64,000 bases of DNA from Candidatus Trichorickettsia mobilis. GTDB taxonomy: Bacteria; Pseudomonadota; Alphaproteobacteria; Rickettsiales; Rickettsiaceae. The stretch lies in assembly GCF_963422225.1 (NCBI RefSeq), contig NZ_OY728607.1, forward strand, positions 682,001 to 746,000, given 5' to 3'. The notes under the pieces were generated by a model. It saw only the letters and a list, made by a program, of their open reading frames with translations, ran no database searches and was not told the DNA's origin. Below are positions 53,268 through 62,396 of this stretch, one piece after another. The translations under genes and the position numbers were made by a program. How positions within the stretch are numbered: position 1 is the stretch's first letter; each line of letters begins with the position of its first letter.

Positions 53268-54229
53268 ATAGTTCTAAATTAAGTAAATTCGACTTTATAG
53301 CATATTTAGTCCAGTTTCGAAAGAGGTCTATTTATGAAAGCTCTATTATGCTTGGTATTGGACTCGCCTCCATTGCTGCTTATTTAGTAGAACTATCTAC
53401 ATTCAAAGATGCCTGGCGTATTTGCTTCTGGTGTGGAGGTTGTACTGGATTGGCTGGTTATTATTTAAGACGATATTCAATTAATAAACGAGATGTTTTG
53501 CAAGCAGCCGCAAAAAGCAACTACTCGAATCTCTCTCAAGTTATGTGGCAGCACAAGTTAGTTATTGTACAAATCGCCGCTGTAATTAATATTTATTATC
53601 TTACCTATTGCATACCATTTATCGTAATGAACAGTTTTATCCCGTTAATTACAAATATTAGCGCAAGTACAATGCTAGCCCTGAATACCAGTTTATTAAT
53701 CTTTGATATGCTATTCATCCCAATATGCGGAAAATATGCACAAAAATATCCTCCGGCGTTAATTATGAAAAATTCATGTATGGTGCTTGCGATTACTATT
53801 ATTCCATTATGGTATAGTCTTAATCATGCTTCGCTATGGTATGTCACAGCAGTACGTCTATGGATAGTAATCTGGGGAATTATGTTTTTATGTCCACTAA
53901 ATCTTTGGTGTAAGAAACTGGTAAATTCACCAGATCAATATTTGGTAGTAGGCATCGGCAATGCTTTAGCCTCAGCAACTGTAGGTCGACTTACTCCTGC
54001 AATCTGTTTGTCTTTATGGCATATTACCAATATCTCACTATCTATAGCATTGTACATTATTGTAATTATTATTGGTGCTATCTATGTAATCAATCTATTA
54101 GGCTCTGGAAAGGAAATTTTATAGAGCCTAACAAAAAAGTTCAGTAGACTTCTTATCTACTATTCTTGATTCTAACTAATTATACGCATATAGTAGTATT
54201 TATCTCAAATACTATTGAACTTATATAAA

Positions 54230-54691
54230 ATGACCGAATATAAAAAAATTATTGCACAAAATAAACAAGCTTTATTTAATTATTTTATCGAAGAACGCTT
54301 TGAAGCCGGTATTATTTTAAAAGGCAGCGAGGTACAATCATTACGTCAAGGCAAAGGTAATATCACCGATAGCCACGCTACTAATGCCGGTAATGAGATA
54401 TTTTTATATAATTGTCATATTGCCGAATATGATAAAGCTCATCAGTTTAATCATGATTCACGACGACCACGCAAACTATTACTACATACTAAAGAAATTA
54501 AAAAAATTATCGGTAAAGTCAGAGTAAAAGGTTACACTCTGATTGCATTAACCTTATATTTTAATAGCAAGAACATTGCCAAAATTGAGCTAGGACTAGC
54601 TAAAGGCAAAAAACTGCACGACAAAAGAGAATCCATTAAAGCCAAAGATTGGCAAAGAGAACAAGGAAAATTAATGCGCCGCAAATTTTAG
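54230..54691 (+). CDS. smpB: SsrA-binding protein SmpB
   Basis: SmpB binds tmRNA and brings it to stalled ribosomes for trans-translation. About 153 aa from ATG 54230 (MTEYKKIIAQNKQALFNYFI). The fold landmarks FEAGIILKGSEVQSLRQGK, HIAEYDKAHQFNHDSRRPRKLLLH and the tail GLAKGKKLHDKRESIK are canonical. ssrA is not in this window. Located just after the split MFS gene. Confidence 0.97.
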   Translation: MTEYKKIIAQNKQALFNYFIEERFEAGIILKGSEVQSLRQGKGNITDSHATNAGNEIFLYNCHIAEYDKAHQFNHDSRRPRKLLLHTKEIKKIIGKVRVKGYTLIALTLYFNSKNIAKIELGLAKGKKLHDKRESIKAKDWQREQGKLMRRKF

Positions 54692-55164
54692 GTAATATTC
54701 ACACCAAATCAATATTACTCTAAGTCAATTATTATAATAAATTTACAACATGATATGCAATTATAAGTATTGTGTATGAACTATAATAAATTGTTGATTT
54801 ATTAATATTCAAATTATTGATAAAATTTTTTGTTGTAATAATAGATTGGACAAAATATAAAAAATTAATGATCTCCACTACTATGCTAGGAACTATCACA
54901 TTTTCAGCAACAACAGTGCTTGCTGATTCAGTACCACCTGACCCGGTTGTACAGTTATTTACCGTAGCAGCTGACGTAACAAAACTCATTTCTAATATCG
55001 TAAAACTCAAGAATGATCCGCTACCTCAAAAGGCTGGAGATGTTGTAGCTATAATATCTAATTTGATGGCGCTATCTAGGGATAGTAAGGGAATTGGCAA
55101 TGCTTTTCAACACTATCCTGCAGTGGCCAAGACTTTCTTTGATACATTAGACCTCTTTCGAAAC

Positions 55165-55601
55165 TCATTTACCAAGATCCCAATTATATAAACCAGCAAT
55201 TAAATTGAACCTAAGACCAAATCTTTTGCGTCTATTTCGATATTTATCAGCAATTATTTTAAAACGCTTTAACATACCTATAACATTTTCATTTAATACT
55301 CTGTCACTTGCTAAACTTCTATTATTTTTCTTATCTTCTTTGGTTAAAGCATTCTTTTTACTCTTTTTCTTTGGTAGCTCAGAATTTGTATGAATCTTCT
55401 GTAAGCCTTGATAACCAGTATCAGTAATCACTTTAACCTCAGGCAGTATATGGGTTCTTGATTCTTTAAATAATTTAAAATCATGACGCTTACCATTGGA
55501 AAAAGAAGTGCATATGACTCGTTTGCTTTTCTTATCTACTACTATTTGAGTCTTTAACGTATGTCTTTTCTTTTTACCTGAGTAATAGTATTTCTGTTTT
55601 T
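55165..55601 (-). CDS. IS5-type transposase orfB (catalytic), copy 2
   Basis: The -1 frame carrying the second Asp (ITDTGYQG) and the Glu (LNENVIG), identical to copy 1 (ends NWDLGK). Needs frameshifting from orfA for full-length expression. Confidence 0.88.
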
Positions 55602-55994
55602 TTGGGGTCGCTCTATAGGGCTTTCTGTAGCATCTATTAAAACTAATTCATACTCCATACCGCTTTTAACTAGAGCCTTCTTACCTGGAAGAGCAAAATC
55701 CGGATGTTTTATTAGAGTGTCTTCAACAAAACGAATTGTTTTAAATGCACTGCTTTCGCTAACCCCATAATTCTTAGCTATATGAAAATAGGTACGGTAT
55801 TCCCTTAAATATTCAAGTGTCATTAATAGGCTGTCTTCCATACTAAGACTAGCTCTTCTGCCACCTTGGTACCTCCTATTTATTTGTTTCTCTGTCTTTA
55901 AAATCCCTACCATCTTTTCGAATGTACTATTTCTTACCCCAGTTAATCTTCTAAAATGCTCTTCCGATAAAATGCTTAAATTTTTATATCTCAT
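55554..55994 (-). CDS. IS5-type transposase orfA, copy 2
   Basis: 146 aa, identical to copy 1, with the first catalytic Asp in LIDATES. The slippery heptamer A-AAA-AAC lies at 55596-55602. Confidence 0.92.
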   Translation of the reverse strand: MRYKNLSILSEEHFRRLTGVRNSTFEKMVGILKTEKQINRRYQGGRRASLSMEDSLLMTLEYLREYRTYFHIAKNYGVSESSAFKTIRFVEDTLIKHPDFALPGKKALVKSGMEYELVLIDATESPIERPQKNRNTITQVKRKDIR

Positions 55995-57519
55995 ATAGTT
56001 CTAAATTAAGTAAATTCGACTTTATAGCATATTTAGTCCAGTTTCGAAAGAGGTCTATTGTATGCCAAAATAAAAGATCCAACACAGCTGCCTGGAATTA
56101 TAGCCGGACTGAAAGCTAATTCGACTAATCCAGACGCGTTTGGCAAGTATTTTTTATCATTAGGCGGCGTGTCTCCGGAAAAAGCAGCTGCAGAAATGGC
56201 GGCTATAGAGGCCTTTGTTAATATCAATGTAAAGCTTAAAAATACAATGGACGGATTATTTGTTAAGCTTGCTGCTGATTTACAAATAACACCGGCTCAA
56301 GCAGAACAAATGTTGATTAGTAGCGTTGCTAAACAAAATCCTGCCGCTGCAGAAATACTTAAAATATCCATTCAATATATCGATAGTACATATAAAAATT
56401 CAGAAAATCCTTTTACTATGGGTGCCGTTAAGAATTTCATATTTGATCCAAATGGTCCTATAGCTCAATCTTTATCAGGCAGTGATAAAGCCACTAAGTT
56501 AGCTGCTTTACCACCTGTACAAAAACCTGATACTACAAGTGTATATGCTGAAGCACTACGTAATACTGCTACAGACGTTTTACGTTTAGTAGATAATAGA
56601 ATTGCTGTGCTTGCTATGAATGGTGGAAATCTGGCAGAAGGAGATGGAGTTGCTGCTGGTGACGGTATGTTTGACCATTACGGAGTTTGGGTTAAAGGTA
56701 TGATCACTCAAGCACAACAAAAAGAATATGGCCTTATTCAAGCATATAAACTAAATCAGTCAGGCGTGACTGTAGGCGCTGATATTGGTAACACTCATAA
56801 ACTGGGAGCAGCTTTTTCGTATACTCACACTACAGTTAATGGTAAAGGCGGTCATATCAGTAAAGATAGAGTAAGGAACTATATTGGTACTGTTTATGGA
56901 TTATATGATTTCGAAAATAATATCTTTATCAGCGGTCAAGGTCAGTACGGAACTAGTAAGATGAAAAAATCAAGAGATACTAACGATTTAAATCATAATA
57001 ATGCTTACGGAAAAACCAAAGGCACCATCTTCGGTGGTAAAATGGAAGCAGGCTATGATTATAAAACCAGCTATAATGAAAATTGGCACTTAATTCCAAG
57101 TACTGGTATCTCTTATAATAAATTAAATGTAAAGGGTTATCGCGAACAAGGCAGTGCTGACACCTTAACAAGACAAATAGACAAAAGAAATTCATATACA
57201 ACATCAGCTCTGTTTGGAATAAAAACTAGTTATATTGTTAATATGCAAACTTATAATATAGTGCCAGAAGCACATATTAATATAAGTCAAATTCTCAAAC
57301 AAAAAAATGGAGCTAGTGTTGTGTCAATTATTGATGCAATAGCTCCAACAACAACTCCATCAGCAAAAGCAGCAAAAACAACTTATGTATTTGGTGGCTC
57401 AGTCCAGATTTTACAGTTAAAAGCTTTTGATGTAACTTTAGGATATGATCATACTAGAAGTAAAAAATTCTACGCCAATACTGGATATTTAAACCTAAGG
57501 GTAAATTTTTAATTTCGAA

Positions 57520-57571
57520 TATTATATTACTTACTCACCTTACGCAAGGAAAGGAAAAGTGGAATAAAAAT
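57520..57571. repeat. Dispersed repeat, copy 2
   Basis: Contains ACTCACCTTACGCAAG and the following AAGGAAAAG-type stretch seen at 13-62. Begins just after the autotransporter stop. Confidence 0.5.
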
Positions 57572-57588
57572 GGGTAATCATTGTTCAG

Positions 57589-57771
57589 CGTGAGCGTTCA
57601 CGGATTAAAAAATCGTCATTGCGAGGAGTGAAACGACGAAGCAATCCAGTTGAAATCAATGTTTTTTAGCTATTTTCTGGATTGCTTCGTCGTTTCACTC
57701 CTCAGCTCAGACGGTGGTTGTAGCTTTGTAAGCCTTGTACTAACGTTCAATCTTAAAAACCCGTGAACGCT
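57589..57771. repeat. Nested inverted repeat after autotransporter
   Basis: The outer arms GCGTTCACGG and CCGTGAACGC (near 57589 and 57761-57770) enclose a perfect 27-bp inverted repeat GAGGAGTGAAACGACGAAGC... (about 57622-57648, pairing with 57680-57706). The same nested design and CGTCATTGCGAG border occur at 31888-32097. No gene lies between 57513 and 57896. Confidence 0.75.
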
Positions 57772-57776
57772 TACTG

Positions 57777-57884
57777 TTCAGCAGTCTGGCAAAAAAACAT
57801 AACAAAATAAACCTTAAGCAGTGCTAATAAATACTTTTACCACTTAAAATTTATTTTGTCATGCTTTTTTGCCAGACTGCTGAA
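57777..57884. repeat. Palindromic element upstream of tRNA-Arg
   Basis: 108 bp with ~40-bp inverted arms starting TTCAGCAGTCTGGCAAAAAA. It ends 12 bp before the tRNA 3' end. A mini-element or possibly a bidirectional terminator. Confidence 0.7.
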
Positions 57885-57896
57885 TGGTTACAAAAA

Positions 57897-57973
57897 TGGT
57901 GCATTCGATTGGATTCGAACCAACGACCTTTGCCTTCGGAGGGCAATGCTCTATCCAATTGAGCTACGAATGC
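57897..57973 (-). tRNA. tRNA-Arg (CCG)
   Basis: A 77-nt cloverleaf. On the minus strand the acceptor GCATTCG pairs with CGAATGC, the D-arm is GCTCAATTGGATAGAGC, the anticodon stem TTGCC/GGCAA surrounds loop CTCCGAA with anticodon CCG, the T-arm is GTTCGAATC and CCA is encoded. Palindromic elements lie on both sides (12 bp and 8 bp away). Confidence 0.96.
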
Positions 57974-57981
57974 TATATATT

Positions 57982-58123
57982 AGACCTCTTCGGAAACTGA
58001 TTCTTAGCGAGGAAGTTTTATTCGACCTGTAGTTGAGCACCGCTCAATATTTAATATATTTGAGAAGCGCAAACAAATTTCGACGACAAAATTACCACTA
58101 AGAATCAGTTTCCGAAGAGGTCT
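57982..58123. mobile_element. IS5-derived mini-element with ATT duplication
   Basis: A 142-bp element with perfect ~27-bp inverted ends AGACCTCTTCGGAAACTGAT..., flanked by ATT on both sides (57979-57981, 58124-58126). The terminal AGACCTCTT(T)CG(G)AAACT and the duplication match the 908-bp IS5-type element, so it is probably mobilised by that transposase. The interior (GAGGAAGTTTT, ACAAAATTAC) matches 9136-9282. Confidence 0.82.
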
Positions 58124-58124
58124 A

Positions 58125-58538
58125 TTATAAAATAGTAATACCGCGAATACCTCCATGATAACAATCTAACTCAAATGAATTTGGATGTAATTTTTCACAA
58201 CTATCACACGATCTTATATCAATAATATCCTGGTTATTATCAATAGTTTGCAATTGTAATAGTAATTTATGTAGAGATTCTACAGAACTTTCTGATTCAT
58301 TACCACCTATTATATTCACCTTTATTAATCCAGAATCCTGAATATTATTGGGGTTAATTTCTGCAAAAAACTTAATTAATTGATCTTGATCCAAATTTCT
58401 TGCAAGAGCAACTTTTTCTAGTTTAGCAGAAAAAATACTATAAGCTATCTCTTGATTTAATTCTTTGGTATATAAAACCAATTCATCTTGCAGAGTAACA
58501 ATTATATATTCTTTACTTTTTACTTCTATTCTTTTCAT
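58125..58538 (-). CDS. Hypothetical protein with two Cys pairs
   Basis: 137 aa starting MKRIEVKSKEYIIVTLQDEL, not recognised. The middle is helical and hydrophilic; the C-terminus has CDSCEKLHPNSFELDCYHGG, in which CxxC plus a later Cys and His could bind zinc. The stop codon overlaps the ATT duplication of the adjacent mini-element, but the stop would be TAA with or without the insertion. It lies 3 bp after the next gene upstream, so the two form a transcription unit. It could belong to an integrated conjugative element; nothing confirms that. Confidence 0.55.
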   Translation of the reverse strand: MKRIEVKSKEYIIVTLQDELVLYTKELNQEIAYSIFSAKLEKVALARNLDQDQLIKFFAEINPNNIQDSGLIKVNIIGGNESESSVESLHKLLLQLQTIDNNQDIIDIRSCDSCEKLHPNSFELDCYHGGIRGITIL

Positions 58539-58541
58539 ATA

Positions 58542-59209
58542 TTATTTTCCAAAACTTTGATCTTTATTTTGATTTTGTTGACGATTTTGTGGAGTAGATG
58601 GTTGAGTGTTAGAATTAGATTTGCTCGGCGATTGGTTACGAAATTGCTCAACCTTTTTTATAGTTTCGGGAGAGTAAGTGGGTTTATCCAGCTCTTTTTG
58701 TTTAGCTTGATTTAGTTGAGGAGTATTTATCTCTTTTTGTAGCGATGCCACAGGTTGCTGAGGAGCATCCTTTTTTGGTTGCTGTGATTGTGCGGCCTTT
58801 CCTCCTGTGATAGTTTTCCAGGTGTTTTTTACTGCATCGACAATATTACTTGCTACTTCTTTAATGGCTTCCGCAATTTTTACCACTGCATTCTTAATCT
58901 TGCCCCAAGTGCTTTGCTCTTGTTGTGCTTCTACCGGCTTAGCTAATTTAGAGGTATTTTCTTTAATATTTTTTTCTAATTCTTGCTCTATTTTAGAAAA
59001 AGATTTATTAGGATCTTGCAGGGATTCTTTAACGTTACTCAATAAATTGCTTTTAATTTCTTGCCGTTGCTGCTCATTAATATTGATCTTTTGTTCTGAT
59101 AAGCCTTGATTTAACTTATAATCCAAGTTTTTTTCTATAACAGCTTCAACTATTTTAGGATTGGATTGTCTAATTTTTTCTACTGTTTTAGCAAGTGGGT
59201 CATACATTA
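58542..59209 (-). pseudogene. Split unknown gene, 3' part
   Basis: The C-terminal ~222 codons of a gene whose 5' part lies at 63481-63755. It reads from MYDPLAKTVEKIRQSNPKIV through Lys/Glu/Gln-rich helical stretches, a hydrophobic or amphipathic helix (KNAVVKIAEAIKEVASNIVD) and a Pro/Ser/Gln-rich tail. Removing the IS nest and one TA joins SETWNANI directly to MYDPLAK in frame, so the ATG at 59207 may not be a true start. Function is unknown; the low-complexity tail is reminiscent of secreted or conjugation-related rickettsial proteins, without proof. Confidence 0.6.
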
Positions 59210-59266
59210 TATAGCTAAACCTCTATAAAACGGTTATAATCAAAGGGTATAATTAAAATAATTGTT

Positions 59267-59620
59267 ATGACATATTCGATAGATTTTAGAAAGAAAGTAC
59301 TGGCTATCAAAGAAAAAGAGAAGATGAGTTTTGAATCAATATCAAAACGTTTTGGAGTAGGAAAAAACACGGTATTTGTATGGACTAAAAAAATATCTCC
59401 TCTAAAGAATAGGAATAGAGCTTCGAAAAAAATACCGATTGATAAATTGAGAGAAGACGTGGTGCAATATAGTGACGCGTATCAATATGAAAGAGCTGAG
59501 CGGTTAGGAGTGAGTAAATCTGGAATACAAAAAGCATTAAAGAAGTTGAACATTACGTATAAAAAAAGCTTTAAAACATCCGAAGGCAAAAGAAGAAGAG
59601 AGGTTAGAATTTCAGAATAA
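59267..59620 (+). CDS. IS630 transposase orfA, copy 2
   Basis: 117 aa: a helix-turn-helix N-terminal part (MSFESISKRFGVGKNTVFVW) and a second DNA-binding segment (RAERLGVSKSGIQKALKKLN). At the A7 run 59561-59567 a +1 shift would enter the catalytic orfB frame (KALKHPKAKEEE...FTDESGF). Here orfB is interrupted after HDWHPSKRTN by the IS5 insertion, so no active transposase can be made from this copy. Confidence 0.88.
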   Translation: MTYSIDFRKKVLAIKEKEKMSFESISKRFGVGKNTVFVWTKKISPLKNRNRASKKIPIDKLREDVVQYSDAYQYERAERLGVSKSGIQKALKKLNITYKKSFKTSEGKRRREVRISE

Positions 59621-59830
59621 GATAAAAAAGTACGAGGCAGAGGAAAAAGTTATTGTCTTTACCGATGAGAGCGGGTTTGTCCATAGCGCGCCTAGAACTC
59701 ACGGATATTCGGCAAAAGGCAAGAGGTGTTATGGTGTTCATGATTGGCATCCGTCAAAAAGAACTAATAGACCTCTTTCGAAACTGGACTAAATATGTTA
59801 TAAAGTCGAATTTACTTAATTTAGAACTAT

Positions 59831-60271
59831 ATGAGATATAAAAATTTAAGCATTTTATCGGAAGAGCATTTTAGAAGATTAACAGGGGTAAGAAATAGTA
59901 CATTTGAAAAGATGGTAGGGATTTTAAAGACAGAGAAACAAATAAATAGGAGGTACCAAGGTGGCAGAAGAGCTAGTCTTAGTATGGAAGACAGCCTATT
60001 AATGACACTTGAATATTTAAGGGAATACCGTACCTATTTTCATATAGCTAAGAATTATGGAGTTAGCGAAAGCAGTGCATTTAAAACAATTCGTTTTGTT
60101 GAAGACACTCTAATAAAACATCCGGATTTTGCTCTTCCAGGTAAGAAGGCTCTAGTTAAAAGCGGTATGGAGTATGAATTAGTTTTAATAGATGCTACAG
60201 AAAGCCCTATAGAGCGACCCCAAAAAAACAGAAATACTATTACTCAGGTAAAAAGAAAAGACATACGTTAA
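59831..60271 (+). CDS. IS5-type transposase orfA, copy 3
   Basis: 146 aa, identical to the other copies. The slippery heptamer A-AAA-AAC is at 60223-60229; position 60223 is the third base of a codon, the right phase for -1 slippage. Confidence 0.92.
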   Translation: MRYKNLSILSEEHFRRLTGVRNSTFEKMVGILKTEKQINRRYQGGRRASLSMEDSLLMTLEYLREYRTYFHIAKNYGVSESSAFKTIRFVEDTLIKHPDFALPGKKALVKSGMEYELVLIDATESPIERPQKNRNTITQVKRKDIR

Positions 60272-60660
60272 AGACTCAAATAGTAGTAGATAAGAAAAGC
60301 AAACGAGTCATATGCACTTCTTTTTCCAATGGTAAGCGTCATGATTTTAAATTATTTAAAGAATCAAGAACCCATATACTGCCTGAGGTTAAAGTGATTA
60401 CTGATACTGGTTATCAAGGCTTACAGAAGATTCATACAAATTCTGAGCTACCAAAGAAAAAGAGTAAAAAGAATGCTTTAACTAAAGAAGATAAGAAAAA
60501 TAATAGAAGTTTAGCAAGTGACAGAGTATTAAATGAAAATGTTATCGGTATGTTAAAGCGTTTTAAAATAATTGCTGATAAATATCGAAATAGACGCAAA
60601 AGATTTGGTCTTAGGTTCAATTTAATTGCTGGTTTATATAATTGGGAGCTTGGTAAATGA
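60224..60660 (+). CDS. IS5-type transposase orfB (catalytic), copy 3
   Basis: The -1 frame with TDTGYQG and LNENVIG catalytic segments. It differs from copies 1 and 2 by one residue, NWELGK instead of NWDLGK near the end. Confidence 0.88.
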
Positions 60661-60679
60661 GTTTCGAAAGAGGTCTAAT

Positions 60680-61003
60680 GTTATAGGGGCATTAGTAGGT
60701 AAATCGCTGCTAACCGTGTCAATTTTTGACGGCAATGTTAATACAGTTATTTTTAACAGCTGGGTAGAACAAGATTTAATACCGAAATTACCTAATAATT
60801 CCGTGGTTGTGACAGACAATGCAAGTTTCCATAAAAGTCCGTATTTAAAAACTATGATAGAAAAAGCTGGTCATATATTGGAGTACTTACCGCCTTATTC
60901 TCCTGATTTGAATCCTATTGAACCAAAATGGGCTCAAGCTAAATCTAGAAGAAGGAAATATCGCTGTGACGTAGACACTCTGTTTGAAAAGTACATGTTA
61001 TAA
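60680..61003 (+). pseudogene. IS630 transposase orfB 3' part, copy 2
   Basis: The continuation of the IS630 catalytic frame after the IS5 insertion: VIGALVGKSLLTVSIFDGN, VVVTDNASFHKS and LNPIEPKWAQAKSRR, ending FEKYML. It holds the second Asp and the Glu of the DDE triad but is cut off from the first Asp (FTDESG), so it is inactive. Confidence 0.88.
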
Positions 61004-62396
61004 CCGTTTTATAGGGGTTTAGCTATAGTAATAACACAGAACTGTTCAGACATAGGTAGTAGATTCTGGTTTACTACAATATCTCTAATGGGAGTGTTCG
61101 GTGAACTGTGTCATTTTAAAAATCATCTCCTAAATTTTAGTCTGTCTGGGAAATAAATATCCAGCTGAGAAATTGCCAAAGCCCAATTTGGTACCGGCAT
61201 ATTCCATTTAGCTGTAATTTGTTTTATAGCGCAAAACATCAATTTAAACAAGGCGTTTTCTGATGTGAATGAGCCTTTAGTTTTGGTATATTTTCTGACT
61301 TGACGATGAAAACCCTCTATAGGGTTGGTAGTATAAATCAGCCTCCTTACCTCGTTCGAGTACTTAAAATAAGTGGTTAAATTATCCCAATTTTGTTGCC
61401 AGGATTTTATAACCATTGGATATTTTTTACCCCATTTTTCGTCAAGTTGTAATAGATTATACTCAGCAGAATCCTTACTTGCTGCCTGATAGACAGTTTT
61501 TAAATCTACCATGAATTCTTTTTGGTTCTTACTGGCAACATTTTTTAATGAATTACGAATTTGGTGTACTATGCAAAGCTGTACTTCAGTTCTAGGAAAT
61601 GCCGTACTGATCGCTTCCGGAAAACCTTTGAGACCATCTATGCAGGCAATCAATATATCTTCAATTCCTCGTGCTTTTAAATCATTTAATACTGAAAGCC
61701 AGAAATGCGCTCCTTCTGATTCAGCGGGATAAAATCCCAGTATCTCTTTATATCCTGAACTGTTGATGCCCATAATATTATAGAGTACTTTAGTGATGAC
61801 TTTATTATCCTGCTTTACTTTAAAAAACATTGCATCTAAAAACATCACTGCATATACCGATTCAAGCGGTCTTGCTCGCCATTCATTTAGCATTGGCACT
61901 AGTTTATCAGTTACACTAGAGATAGTAGCTGCCGATACTTCTACCCCATAAATTTCTTGTAAGTGATTAGCTATCCCATCATAGGATGTCCCAAGACCGT
62001 AAAGGGCTAGTATTTTATTATCAAGTTCCTCATTTAATATTGTTTGGCGTTTTTTAATTAATTGTGGTTCAAAACTACCGTTGCGATCTCTGGGTACTTC
62101 AAGTTCAAAGGCACCACTACCGGTTCTCATAGTTTTAGTAGCAACGCCATTTCTGCGGTTGCCGCCTTGCTCAAGCGTCTCTTCTTCTAAATGAGAATCC
62201 ATCTCACCTTGCAAAGCTATTTGTGTTAAGTCTTTAACTAAATTTGTTAACAGCCCACCTTTACCAAGTAATGGTTTGCCTTGATAGAGACCCCTAACAA
62301 TCTCGGCTAACGCCTCATTTTGTGTCGAAGGTAAATTTGTTACTTGCTGCGCTAAACTAACTTCAGTTAAATTATAGCTAAACCCCTATAAAACGG

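Larger units (their letters stand above)
52422..53329 (-). mobile_element. IS5-type element, copy 1 (in MFS gene)
   Basis: A 908-bp element with perfect 17-bp terminal inverted repeats AGACCTCTTTCGAAACT and a 3-bp target duplication ATT (52419-52421 and 53330-53332). The ANT-type duplication and the two overlapping frames suggest the ISL2 group of the IS5 family (inference). Nearly identical copies lie at 55149-56056 and 59769-60676. Confidence 0.95.
51981..54124 (+). pseudogene. MFS transporter (MHS/ProP-like) split by IS
   Basis: The two coding pieces, 51981-52421 and 53333-54124, belong to one gene of about 410 codons. Removing the 908-bp IS and one ATT duplicate rejoins ...LQTSYI with YESSIMLGIGLASIAAY in the same frame. 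The first piece has the DHFDTTLYTLLAPHLAPLFF start and RPLGAIIFG loop typical of metabolite:H+ symporters in the ProP branch; the second supplies the remaining helices. Such transporters import proline, betaine or similar. The split products lack a full fold, so activity is presumably lost. Confidence 0.88.
55149..56056 (-). mobile_element. IS5-type element, copy 2 (in autotransporter)
   Basis: 908 bp with the same 17-bp ends as copy 1, ATT duplicated at 55146-55148 and 56057-56059, and proteins identical to copy 1. It lies in the same strand orientation only ~1.8 kb further on, so recombination between the two would delete smpB. Confidence 0.95.
54817..57512 (+). pseudogene. Autotransporter (Sca-like) split by IS
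   Basis: One gene broken by an IS5-type element. The N-terminal piece (to 55148) has a likely signal peptide (KKLMISTTMLGTITFSATTVLA, cut near ADS); the start is either TTG 54817 or ATG 54868. The C-terminal piece (56060-57512) carries a short helical passenger and a ~270-residue autotransporter barrel (YGVWVKGMITQAQ, VTVGADIG, TYVFGGSVQ) ending LRVNF, with the C-terminal Phe of outer-membrane barrels. Deleting the IS and one ATT joins TFFDTL to YAKIKDPTQLP in frame, ~594 codons. The small passenger is unlike the large Sca adhesins. The barrel half alone lacks a signal peptide. Confidence 0.85.
59769..60676 (+). mobile_element. IS5-type element, copy 3 (inside IS630)
   Basis: 908 bp with the same ends, in the opposite orientation to copies 1 and 2. 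AAT is duplicated (59766-59768, 60677-60679). Intact IS630 copies contain the uninterrupted site ACTAATGTT, proving the exact insertion point and the 3-bp duplication. Confidence 0.97.
59212..61025 (+). mobile_element. IS630-type element, copy 2, with nested IS5 copy
   Basis: A 903-bp IS630 element enlarged to 1814 bp by the IS5-type element at 59769-60676 plus its AAT duplicate. The ends TAGCTAAACC and GGTTTAGCTA are intact, with TA at 59210-59211 and 61026-61027. orfA (59267-59620) is whole; orfB is cut by the IS5 insertion. Confidence 0.93.
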
